A program made the translations under genes and the position numbers. The notes under the pieces are model-generated. The model saw only the letters and a program-made list of their open reading frames with translations, ran no database searches and was not told the origin of the DNA. Shown here one piece after another: positions 8,212 to 17,352 of a stretch of 64,000 bases of DNA. This DNA is from Vibrio rhizosphaerae. Lineage in GTDB: Bacteria > Pseudomonadota > Gammaproteobacteria > Enterobacterales > Vibrionaceae. The stretch spans positions 124,001-188,000 of the forward strand of contig NZ_AP024903.1 in assembly GCF_024347095.1 (NCBI RefSeq), in the 5' to 3' direction. Numbering within the stretch: position 1 is the first letter of the stretch; the number at the start of each line of letters is the position of its first letter.

Positions 8212-9948
8212 ATGGAATGTAATTCACTGTCACAGTTCAGTACTGTGCTTGAAAAGCTCAAAGACAATGCGGAGAGAACACCAGATAAGCTAGCTTTGAA
8301 TGGTGATTTAGGGTCTGTATCTTATGCCTTACTGGAAGAGCAGTCTGAACAGCTGGCGTCTCAACTGATTAAAGATAAAGGGATCCGAGCGGGGAATATT
8401 GTGCCCCTCGTCGCTGGACGAACAAATAATAGCTTGATCTGTATGCTGGCGCTGTTAAAGGTACGAGCCGTTGTTTATCCGATTGAGGTAACAAATTTCA
8501 ACGCGGATACTCAGAAAGCTTTGATGAATGACTCTGAACTTTCTTTTTCAGACACATTATTTGCATCTGATCTGAGTATAACACTTGATCAACTCGTTGT
8601 AGGAGCAGAGACGAACGATTTACCTGAAACGGGTATTGAATCGGGGGGATTTCTTTATTTTACATCCGGCAGTACAGGTAAGAAAAAACCTGTGTTTGTC
8701 AGTGCTGAAAACATCAGCCAGCGTATTGCCAATACAACCAGAGATTTGGGGTTCGACTGTCACTTGAAGGCACTCTGGTGCTGTAGTGTTTCATTCGACA
8801 TCTCTCTTTTCGTGACACTTTCTACACTATATTGTGGTGGTACTATCATCACTCCACGACACGTATATCTGAATGAAATCTCCGGTTATCTGAATACCAT
8901 CAAGCAATATAACGTCAACTTTATTAATCAGGTGCCTTCCTTCATTCAGGCGCTTTGTGAATTTTCTGATTTTGAAGAAAAGGTAAAACTAAAATATCTG
9001 TTTCTGGGCGGAGATGTTTTAACGAAAGATGTGCTGATGCAGACACTGTCCTGCTTTGATGCTGATGTGGTTGCGAATATTTATGGTCCGACTGAAACAA
9101 CCATGCTTGCGACTCACTATGTTATCGATCAGGAAAATTATCACAATCTGAACTGCTTGCCGATTGGCAAACCTTTCAGCGGTACAGTCATTGAAATTCT
9201 TGATGAGAACATGCAGCCCATGCCATACGGTGAGGTCGGTGAAATTTATATTCGCGGGATCGGTATGTGCCGGTATCTGAATCATGATAATAGCAGCTTT
9301 ATCACTTGTGACTCAGGGACAGTGGCTTATCAGTCTGGCGATTTCGGATATATTGATGCCAATGGTGACGTTGTTTTCGAAGGGCGACGGGACGATCAGG
9401 TCAAAATATCCGGTGTCAGGTTAAGTCTTTCGGAAATCGAGAATCATATCTTAAAGGACAATCACCTTGTAGGTCGTGTCCGTATTGCCAAGCTTTCCGA
9501 TGATATAAAGGCGGTCTTAAATACTGACTTACTCGTATTTTATATTCTTGCTGACTCTGCAAAAGCAAGGCAAGTGCCTGAGTTTACAAATGTCATCCCT
9601 CCTTCTGTCAGATATCGGGCCATTCGTCTGGATCATTTTACTTACAATGAAAATGGAAAAGTCGCAATTAAAGAAATGATCGCGACTTATGCCCATTTTC
9701 TGAGTGAGCAAAAATCAACTGTTCCTATATCTCATGATGATCCCCGAGAACAATTGGTTAAAACCATTCTGGGTATCGATCATTTTGACCATTCAAAATC
9801 CTTCAGGGAGTTAGGCGGTGCCAGTTTAGTGGCACTGAAGTTGAGAGCCGAGATGAAGAAGCAATTCGGCATTGAGATCAAGATCAGAGACCTCCTTACA
9901 TCGAAGCAATCGTTAAAAGAGTTGATTGGAGCTGTATCAGATGCATGA
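8212..9948 (+). CDS. NRPS loading module, adenylation-thiolation (A-T)
   Basis: Activates the first amino acid as an aminoacyl-AMP and loads it on its own carrier domain. Adenylation core motifs: FTSGSTGKKKP near residue 150, YGPTETT near 290, YQSGDFGY and the KISGVRLSLSEIE hinge, and NGKVAIKE with the late Lys. The carrier has LGGASLVAL near 533, whose Ser takes phosphopantetheine. The total of 578 aa is right for A-T, with no condensation domain, so this is the likely starter. I chose ATG 8212 because AAGGTGG lies 5-11 nt upstream; a TTG at 8191 is less likely. My hand-read specificity residues are roughly D-I-F-N-F-G-I-M-L-K, which I cannot assign. The P-loop-like motif has KKKP where PKG is usual. 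The gene overlaps the next NRPS gene by 8 nt, implying coupled translation. Confidence 0.92.
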   Translation: MECNSLSQFSTVLEKLKDNAERTPDKLALNGDLGSVSYALLEEQSEQLASQLIKDKGIRAGNIVPLVAGRTNNSLICMLALLKVRAVVYPIEVTNFNADTQKALMNDSELSFSDTLFASDLSITLDQLVVGAETNDLPETGIESGGFLYFTSGSTGKKKPVFVSAENISQRIANTTRDLGFDCHLKALWCCSVSFDISLFVTLSTLYCGGTIITPRHVYLNEISGYLNTIKQYNVNFINQVPSFIQALCEFSDFEEKVKLKYLFLGGDVLTKDVLMQTLSCFDADVVANIYGPTETTMLATHYVIDQENYHNLNCLPIGKPFSGTVIEILDENMQPMPYGEVGEIYIRGIGMCRYLNHDNSSFITCDSGTVAYQSGDFGYIDANGDVVFEGRRDDQVKISGVRLSLSEIENHILKDNHLVGRVRIAKLSDDIKAVLNTDLLVFYILADSAKARQVPEFTNVIPPSVRYRAIRLDHFTYNENGKVAIKEMIATYAHFLSEQKSTVPISHDDPREQLVKTILGIDHFDHSKSFRELGGASLVALKLRAEMKKQFGIEIKIRDLLTSKQSLKELIGAVSDA

Positions 9949-12900
9949 CGTTTATAGTTCTTACACACCATGGCAGAAGGCACATCCTCAGCAGGCTGTG
10001 CTGTACAACATGTTTCTTGAAAATGCTGAGAAGTGTGATTTATATAAAATCAGTCAACTTTATCGGGTACATGATTGTACCGTGGAACGTCTCAGTAAAT
10101 CTATTCAGAAAGTCATTTCTGATTTGCCTGTGCTGGGTGCACGATTCAGATGCACAAATGATGTTGTGGAAGTGTGTTTTGCCAATCGGTATACACCTTC
10201 GGTTGAGCAGAGACAAGTTAGTGAAATATTGTCGTCGCATTCGTTTACCCGTGCAGATATAGAACAGGGTGAGCTGGTCAAAGTATCGATCTGGCCCGGA
10301 GAAGACTGCTGTCAGTTTATTCTATCCATTCATCACATTGTTTGCGATGCACGTTCTATTGCATATATTGAAACCCAGCTTGAAAAAGAGCTGGCAGGTA
10401 AACTTGGGCTGTCCACAGCATTGGCGGATCTCACGCGTTATCAGGACTACACCAATGAAGTTATTGCCTGGCATGACAGTGAGGAGAAAGTGGTACAGCT
10501 CAGTTACTGGCGGGAGCTGCTGACGAACTATAAATCGGACTTAGCCTTGGTCAATCTAGAAAAACAGAACGATCGGGCTGACGATGCCGCTTTTTCTTTT
10601 GCGTTTCAACTTGGGGAGCCGGCAGTGCATCGGTTCAATCATGTGGTTGAGTCTGCTGAAGTGACGCCTTTTATTCTGATGCTGGCGCTTACTGAGGTTT
10701 TTATTGCCAGACATTTTGATCAAGAGAAATTTATTCTGAATGTAAGTCTGGACCAGCGTAATTATTGGAACGCGTCCACAGATGTCGGATTATATTCAAG
10801 TTATCTACCCGTATGTTGTTATGTGAAACCTGAGCAGCATTTTGATGCTCTTTTGGCTCAGGTTCAGGATGATTTCTATGAAGGATTGAGCAACGGGAAA
10901 GTTTCACTGTTCGATCTGATTATGGAGTCCAGAGTCGATGTAACACGGGCTTCTGCACTGCTGGAATTTACGGAAAGTACCGAGATATACGGAGCTTTGG
11001 AATATCTAAGCTCTTTCAATGAGAAAACTGATTTTCCGTTGGTGATTTCAGCTAACCGAACGGCTTCTTCATTGAATATTAAAGTGGAGGGACGAGCTGA
11101 CCATTACCAGAATGAATCAAGATTCCATGGAATGTGTCTGGCTTTTCAACAGCTGATTGAGAAATTATTGTTACACCCAGATACCAATGTTGCAATCAAT
11201 AAAATAAATAACGACGTTTATCAAAAGACGAAAGAGCAGCTGTCATTTCACAGTCAACCCAGTCATCTTATCCGTGAATTTGAAAAGGTCGTACAAGAAT
11301 ATAACCAGTGTCCGGCAATCCGGTTTGAGCAGGAAATTTATACCTTTGACTGGCTGAATCAGAAAGCGAATAAGATTGCGAGAACATTAATTAATGCTTT
11401 TGAGATTCGGCCACATGCAACGATATGTATTCTGGTAGAACGTAGTGCCCTGTTACTGCCGATTATTATCAGTATTCTCAAAATCCGAGCCCAGTATGTA
11501 CCGCTGTCTCCATATGATGGAGAGGCGCGGTTACGTAGACAGCTTGAGCTTGTTCAACCGGATCTGGTAATCACTAGTCAGGTATTTGAAGGAATGCTGA
11601 ATGGCTCTTGCTCTGAAGTCATTGTCACGGATCGGGCGTTATTTGAGTCTGATGAAAGTTCTGAGAATCTGGCGCTGGCATATTCTCCAGATGACATCGC
11701 ATATACTATTTTTACGTCGGGCTCAACGGGGATGCCGAAAGGTGTAGTCGTTTCTCATCAGGGCATAACCGATACAGTGCTCTACCGTCAGCATTACTAT
11801 CGACTGGATAGCCGTGATGTCATTCTTCAGTATCCATCTGTGTTTTATGACTCGGCAGTCAACGACTATTTTTCTACTTTACTGTCTGGCGCGTCGCTGG
11901 TGTTGTTTCCTGACAATGACAGAAATGATGTTGCCGCATTAGCCCAGTTGATCAAAAATCATCAGGTTACCCATTTCATGATGGTCCCTGCGATTTATTT
12001 CGCTTTGTTAGAAAGCCACTCCGGCAGCCTGAAAGGAGTCAGACAGGTTGTTTTATGCGGAGATAATCTCAGCATATCTTTAATTCACCATCATCAGAAG
12101 AGTCTGCCGGAAACCGAGGTTTATAACGAATATGGCCCGGCTGAAACGTCAGTTTGGAGTACTGTTTATCAGTTTGGTCCTGAAGATGATGAGGTGCTGA
12201 TTGGCAAAGGTATTGCTCATCATTTGGTTGATATTATTCATCCAAAGTGGGGGCTTTGTTTTGACAATGAGATCGGTGAAATTTGTGTTAGTGGTCCGGG
12301 ACTTGCGCAAGGATATTTGAAAAATCCGGTGGCAATGGAAGAGAAATTTGTCCCCCATCCGATCCACGGACAAAGAATGTATCGGACTGGTGACCTAGCG
12401 TACCGTAATATGGCTGGGGAATTGCGCTTTGTCGGACGGGTTGATAATTTCGTAAAAATAGCCGGTGCTGGCGTTGAATTAGAAGAGGTCGAGCGGGTTG
12501 TTGGTGAAACACTTGCAGTGAATCGTTTTTATCTGGTTCATGTTGAAGGAGACGACAATATTGGAACGTTGCTGTGCCTGTATGAGCCGGGGACGAACAC
12601 CGAATTATTGAATCGTGGGCGATTACAGACATTTCTCCCTGCCCGAATGGTCCCGACACATTACATTGACATTGCTGAGATTCCGCTGTCGGTAAATGGA
12701 AAAGTAGATAGGAAAGCCTTAAAGCGTATTGCACAGGATTATCTGGACTCGCTGGTTCAAACAGCTGCATTCTCGGCAGCGGATCAGCTTCGGCAAATCT
12801 GGCACAAGACGCTGGGCAACGTGGAAATCTGTGAGACTACCAGTATTTATGACTTGGGGGCATCGAGTTTGGATTTCATCCAGTTGTCAAACGATCTGAA

Positions 12901-14272
12901 TGAATCACTGGCTCATCCTATTCCATTGAGAGAATTGATGGCGCATTCAACCTTCAAGGAATGGTTATCACTTTATGAAGCGGCAACAAAGAATCGTCAG
13001 AATCATTCAATAGCCTGTGATGTCTGGAGCGCTTCCGCTTCGGCTTGTCGTTATCTGGTAACGAACTTACTCCAGCAGGACAAATCAATCTTTAATATTC
13101 TGGATTACTGGAAGCTTGATAGCGAATGTCCGGTAGCTTATCTGAGTTTGGCTTGTCAAGCGGTTATTCGTCAGCATGGCATTCTGTCTTCTGCATTTCT
13201 GTTCGAAAAAGGAAGGATCACAAGTAAGCCTGTCACCGTTGATATCGATCAGGTTTATCAGGAACTAGAGATTCAGGAAGGTTCGCTGGAAGACGCACTC
13301 AACCGAATATTCAAGCGCAACTTATCTCTGTCAACCCAACTCTTTCAGTTTTATTTATTGCACTCCGGTACAGAACGATATTTCGTTATGTTAATTCATC
13401 ATGCCATTGCGGATGTTTTCAGTATTGACAGAATCATCGCGGATATCGAAAGGCATGTTTTTGTTGCCAGCGGAGTGGAACACCGTGACTTAGAGGCTCA
13501 CGGTGAACATCATGCAATCGATGCAACGTATCTCCGTGAGGCCGAGCAGTACTGGGAGCAGAATCCTGCAGGGGATGAATCTTACCTGCTGAACTTGCCT
13601 GTAGACTTTCCCAGAGAACAAAAAAGTGGGGAGGGCCGTGTTTGCCATCATGTTCTGACCGGCTTAAGACGTGTAGTTGCTTCTGCTTCCCTACGTTACC
13701 GAACCACCGAATTTAGCGTGCTGTCATCGGCTCTGGCTTTGATGTTAAGTGACATCACCCAGTCCTCACGGGTGTCGTTTGGCTTTCCATATAATATCCG
13801 CCGCTTGCTCAATAGCGAGGAAGTCGGCTGCTTTTTAAATCCGATCCCAGTCGCAATGGATATCGAGGTGCATACAACAACCGATCAGGTCATTCACGCT
13901 GTATCTGAGACCATTGCCGACAGCATGGCCTATGGCGCGTATCCGTTCGAACGGATTATCTCGGGCAAAGGTATCAAGTGGCCTAAAGGGCGTTTTCCGC
14001 TGTTTGATGTCGGCCTGACGCTAGAGTCGTTGGATAGACCAGAAATACCGAGCTCAAAATACTTTATCAAACAATCATTTACTCCTGAACGTGTGTTTTC
14101 TCAAAATGACTTTTGGTTCTATATCAATTTAGAACAGGACGATATCGTGCTGGATGTCTTGTTTGATACTTCACTGTATCGCGAGGAAAGCATTGCACAT
14201 TTCATTGCAGTGTTTTCCCGAAAGCTTTATGAAATTGTCAGCTCTAATCAGGTCGCGGTGTCGTTATTATGA
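9941..14272 (+). CDS. NRPS, condensation-adenylation-thiolation-condensation (C-A-T-C)
   Basis: Elongation protein of 1443 aa. The first C domain (residues ~1-430) carries the active-site motif HHIVCDARS near 131. The A domain follows (FTSGSTGMPKG near 590, NEYGPAET, YRTGDLAYR, NGKVDRKAL). The carrier has DLGASSLDF near 973. A second C domain has HHAIADVFS near 1153. Motifs look intact in all four domains. The first C joins residues 1 and 2; the trailing C must accept residue 3 from the next protein. My rough specificity reading for the A domain is D-S-N-M-V-C-E-V-W-K, not assignable. The ATG at 9941 overlaps the previous stop and has GGAG about 10 nt upstream. No epimerase domain is present. 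Confidence 0.93.
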   Translation: MHDVYSSYTPWQKAHPQQAVLYNMFLENAEKCDLYKISQLYRVHDCTVERLSKSIQKVISDLPVLGARFRCTNDVVEVCFANRYTPSVEQRQVSEILSSHSFTRADIEQGELVKVSIWPGEDCCQFILSIHHIVCDARSIAYIETQLEKELAGKLGLSTALADLTRYQDYTNEVIAWHDSEEKVVQLSYWRELLTNYKSDLALVNLEKQNDRADDAAFSFAFQLGEPAVHRFNHVVESAEVTPFILMLALTEVFIARHFDQEKFILNVSLDQRNYWNASTDVGLYSSYLPVCCYVKPEQHFDALLAQVQDDFYEGLSNGKVSLFDLIMESRVDVTRASALLEFTESTEIYGALEYLSSFNEKTDFPLVISANRTASSLNIKVEGRADHYQNESRFHGMCLAFQQLIEKLLLHPDTNVAINKINNDVYQKTKEQLSFHSQPSHLIREFEKVVQEYNQCPAIRFEQEIYTFDWLNQKANKIARTLINAFEIRPHATICILVERSALLLPIIISILKIRAQYVPLSPYDGEARLRRQLELVQPDLVITSQVFEGMLNGSCSEVIVTDRALFESDESSENLALAYSPDDIAYTIFTSGSTGMPKGVVVSHQGITDTVLYRQHYYRLDSRDVILQYPSVFYDSAVNDYFSTLLSGASLVLFPDNDRNDVAALAQLIKNHQVTHFMMVPAIYFALLESHSGSLKGVRQVVLCGDNLSISLIHHHQKSLPETEVYNEYGPAETSVWSTVYQFGPEDDEVLIGKGIAHHLVDIIHPKWGLCFDNEIGEICVSGPGLAQGYLKNPVAMEEKFVPHPIHGQRMYRTGDLAYRNMAGELRFVGRVDNFVKIAGAGVELEEVERVVGETLAVNRFYLVHVEGDDNIGTLLCLYEPGTNTELLNRGRLQTFLPARMVPTHYIDIAEIPLSVNGKVDRKALKRIAQDYLDSLVQTAAFSAADQLRQIWHKTLGNVEICETTSIYDLGASSLDFIQLSNDLNESLAHPIPLRELMAHSTFKEWLSLYEAATKNRQNHSIACDVWSASASACRYLVTNLLQQDKSIFNILDYWKLDSECPVAYLSLACQAVIRQHGILSSAFLFEKGRITSKPVTVDIDQVYQELEIQEGSLEDALNRIFKRNLSLSTQLFQFYLLHSGTERYFVMLIHHAIADVFSIDRIIADIERHVFVASGVEHRDLEAHGEHHAIDATYLREAEQYWEQNPAGDESYLLNLPVDFPREQKSGEGRVCHHVLTGLRRVVASASLRYRTTEFSVLSSALALMLSDITQSSRVSFGFPYNIRRLLNSEEVGCFLNPIPVAMDIEVHTTTDQVIHAVSETIADSMAYGAYPFERIISGKGIKWPKGRFPLFDVGLTLESLDRPEIPSSKYFIKQSFTPERVFSQNDFWFYINLEQDDIVLDVLFDTSLYREESIAHFIAVFSRKLYEIVSSNQVAVSLL

Positions 14273-17200
14273 ACTCATTTAGTCAAAGTCGCTTACTTCA
14301 GTCTCTGGAAAGTGTTGCGGTGAAGTCTTGTCAGAAAACAGCGGTCATCTACCAGAATCAGGCGGTGACTTACTCGGAATTGTATGCCTTGGCAGACCTG
14401 TATCGACATCGGCTCCATCGCAGTTCCCCCGGTAGTCATTATGTTTATCTGTATCTGGATAAAGGCATTGAACTCATCGCCGCAATTCTGGCTGTGATTC
14501 AATCGGGTCGGGCATTTATCCCGGTTGATGCCAATACACCGTTGCTTCGGCTGAATCAGATTCTGGAGGATGTGGCGGATGCGTTTGTACTGACAGAAAA
14601 ACGTCTGGCCGCCAATATTGATAGCCGGATTCCTTTTGACTGTCTTGACCAAGCAATCGAGGGAGAGGACATATCTCTGCCGCCCCAAAAAGCCACAACA
14701 GACCGTTCGAGTTGTTATGCTATTTATACCTCAGGCAGTACCGGCCGTCCCAAAGGCGCCATTATTTCTCATCAGGCATTGTTGAATGTGATTGAGCAGT
14801 CGATTGCTGATATGGCGATAGAGAGTGACAGTAAAATCCTGCAGTTCTCCTCGATTGGATTTGATGTTTCAGTGTGGGAAATTTTCACATCACTGTTGAG
14901 TGGCAGCATCCTTGTGATCGCGACCAATGAGCAGCGTTATGATTTGGATGCCCTTCAAACACTGATTCATGACAAGGCGGTGGATACGACCTTTTTTATG
15001 TCGACTTTCTTAACCCATTTGCAGCCGGAGCAATTTCCAACTATTAAAACGGTGGTAACTGGCGGAGAGATGTTTGGTGAAAAGATTGTAGAGCAGTGGG
15101 CCGATGATAAGGCGTTGTTCTACGTGTATGGTCCCACCGAATGTGCCATTTTCCAGTCCATTGTGCGATGTGATAACAATGGTTCATCGGTGCCCACGGT
15201 CGGACACCCGATTGCCAATATGCGTTTTCATCTTTACGACGTCGCCGAGAACGAGTGGGATGTCTTTGAATTGGGGATCTCGGGGATTGGCGTCGGACAC
15301 GGCTATTTGAACCGGGAAAAACTGACGAAAGAGAAATTTGTTCAGGATCATCAGGCTGGCGTGATTTATCTGACGGGGGATCTTATCAAAAGGCGCCCAG
15401 ACGGTGAGTTTGATTTCTATGGGCGCAAGGATCGGCAGATCAAAATACAGGGATATCGGGTCGAAATCGGAGAGATCGAAAAAACTATTCTTCGGCAGCC
15501 GGGGGTTGAATCGTGTTGTGTGGTCGTCGTGGCGTTAGCACAGTCTAAATTACTGTATGCCTATATTGTATTAGTAGCGGATTCAGGTGTGACAGAAGCT
15601 AGTCTGTTAGACGCATTAAAAGAAGAATTACCCGGATATATGATCCCCGCTCAGGTCGAGCTTATGGACCGTTTGCCTAAAAATCAAAACGGCAAGATAG
15701 ACAGGAACCAGCTCAAAGCGCAGGCGACTGAAACACTGCGGAATCATTCTACACCTAGTTCGAAAGTGCTGACAGAACATGAAGCCATATTGGCGGCATA
15801 TTGGAAGAAGCTGTTGAAGGTTGAAACTGTCAGTCAGGAGGATGATTTCTTTCTGTTGGGGGGCACCAGTGTTCTGGCCATTCGGCTGGTCGCGGAACTT
15901 TCCGGTTATGCGCTGAAGTTTTCAGATATTTTAGAGCTGCGAACCTTAGCCAAAATGGCGGAGAAAATGGTTTCCTTTGTTCCCGTGACTGAAGCTGCAA
16001 CGGCAGTGAATATACAAATCGGAAAGACAAAATCGACCCATACACAGGCAAGCATTTGGTTTGCCTGCTTGAGCAGCGAACGGACTGATATTTATGATCT
16101 CAGCTACGCCTATCAGCTTCAAGGCAATATCGATTGTGCACTTTTGCTGAAAACCCTGACAACGCTGTTAAACAAACATGAATCATTGAGAACATCCTTA
16201 AGGCTTGAGGGTGAAAATGTCCTCCTCAGGGTTGGAGAAGCAAACATGATCCGGCAGCACGATCTGTCCGGTGAGTGTGCTGAAATTGTACATCAGCGGG
16301 TCGAAGAAGCCTTGAGAAAACCGCTTGATATTGAAAATGACATTTTCTCTGCGGTTGATGTTTTTGATACCGGTGACGAGATTTTTCTGGTGATGAAAGT
16401 GCATCACACCATCTACGACGGCTGGTCACATGATGTTTTCCTGAAGGAGCTGGAGTCAGTTTACTTGGGTTATTGTCATGGAGACGAGTCTGTAGCGGTT
16501 GAGGGCGCATTGCCTGTTGCGAGTATCTATCAGCCTAAAATGGTTACGGATGCAGAAAAAGAGGACGCTTGGCTCTATTGGCGTCAGATTCTAAGCCATG
16601 GCGCGGTGGCAACCGTGCCTGCATGTACTGGGCAGACATCGTTCCCAAGCGGGCATGGCGGTCAGCACTCCCGAAAGCTGGATGATAGATTAGTTGCCTC
16701 AATACAACAGTTTGCATTTGACAACAAACAAACCCTTTTTGTGGTGCTGACATCTCTGGTGCAACTCGTGATCCGGAGTTACAGCATCAGTGAGCAGGTG
16801 CGATTAGGGACGGTCCGGGCAAACCGTGAACAGAAGGCACACCTTCATCAAATTGGCTTATACGCTGAAACATTCTTGCTAAATAACGTGATCACTGAAC
16901 AGAGTTCTCTGAGTCATGTGGTCAGTGCATGTGAGCGAAACCTGATTGAATCAGCAAGGCATGATTGTATTCCATATATTGAGTTGGTTTCTGAATTTCC
17001 GTCCGCTGCAATCCAGTACTGGGTCACGGTTGTCGACCCCGAATTTGAACCGTTTCATGGAGAGGCTTCAATCCAATGGAAAAAGTTGCCTCTTCAGGTT
17101 GAAACAAACCTGTTTGATTTGAGTTTTATTTTTGAATCTGTAAACAACGACATTTATTTGAATTTAGTATTTGCCAGAAATTTGTACTCAGAAGACAAAG

Positions 17201-17325
17201 TTTCAGAAATATTAGCTCGGTTCGAACAGATCACTACATGCTTTCTGGAGGAACCTGAAACCAGTTTTTCAGCATTGTCTGAAAACTTCATGTTCTCTGT
17301 CCGGAATGAGTCTGCACATGAGTGA
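14269..17325 (+). CDS. NRPS, adenylation-thiolation-condensation (A-T-C)
   Basis: Protein of 1018 aa. The A domain has YTSGSTGRPKG near residue 152, VYGPTECA, LTGDLIKR, KIQGYRVEIGEIE and NGKIDRNQL. The carrier has LLGGTSVLA near 528. The C-terminal condensation domain has HHTIYDGWS near 711. The A domain activates the third monomer; its C domain works with the fourth module, which lies in the next protein. This splits modules after C rather than before it, a pattern shared with the preceding protein. My rough specificity code is D-V-W-F-V-G-V-I-F-K. The start ATG overlaps the previous TGA by 4 nt, so translation is coupled. Confidence 0.93.
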   Translation: MNSFSQSRLLQSLESVAVKSCQKTAVIYQNQAVTYSELYALADLYRHRLHRSSPGSHYVYLYLDKGIELIAAILAVIQSGRAFIPVDANTPLLRLNQILEDVADAFVLTEKRLAANIDSRIPFDCLDQAIEGEDISLPPQKATTDRSSCYAIYTSGSTGRPKGAIISHQALLNVIEQSIADMAIESDSKILQFSSIGFDVSVWEIFTSLLSGSILVIATNEQRYDLDALQTLIHDKAVDTTFFMSTFLTHLQPEQFPTIKTVVTGGEMFGEKIVEQWADDKALFYVYGPTECAIFQSIVRCDNNGSSVPTVGHPIANMRFHLYDVAENEWDVFELGISGIGVGHGYLNREKLTKEKFVQDHQAGVIYLTGDLIKRRPDGEFDFYGRKDRQIKIQGYRVEIGEIEKTILRQPGVESCCVVVVALAQSKLLYAYIVLVADSGVTEASLLDALKEELPGYMIPAQVELMDRLPKNQNGKIDRNQLKAQATETLRNHSTPSSKVLTEHEAILAAYWKKLLKVETVSQEDDFFLLGGTSVLAIRLVAELSGYALKFSDILELRTLAKMAEKMVSFVPVTEAATAVNIQIGKTKSTHTQASIWFACLSSERTDIYDLSYAYQLQGNIDCALLLKTLTTLLNKHESLRTSLRLEGENVLLRVGEANMIRQHDLSGECAEIVHQRVEEALRKPLDIENDIFSAVDVFDTGDEIFLVMKVHHTIYDGWSHDVFLKELESVYLGYCHGDESVAVEGALPVASIYQPKMVTDAEKEDAWLYWRQILSHGAVATVPACTGQTSFPSGHGGQHSRKLDDRLVASIQQFAFDNKQTLFVVLTSLVQLVIRSYSISEQVRLGTVRANREQKAHLHQIGLYAETFLLNNVITEQSSLSHVVSACERNLIESARHDCIPYIELVSEFPSAAIQYWVTVVDPEFEPFHGEASIQWKKLPLQVETNLFDLSFIFESVNNDIYLNLVFARNLYSEDKVSEILARFEQITTCFLEEPETSFSALSENFMFSVRNESAHE

Positions 17326-17352
17326 TTTCACCAAACTTTTTAGGATTTGCGA

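Noticed and set aside
12288..12770. Minus-strand open frame of 160 codons within the large NRPS gene
   Set aside because: It is the antisense of conserved adenylation motifs in an intact frame.
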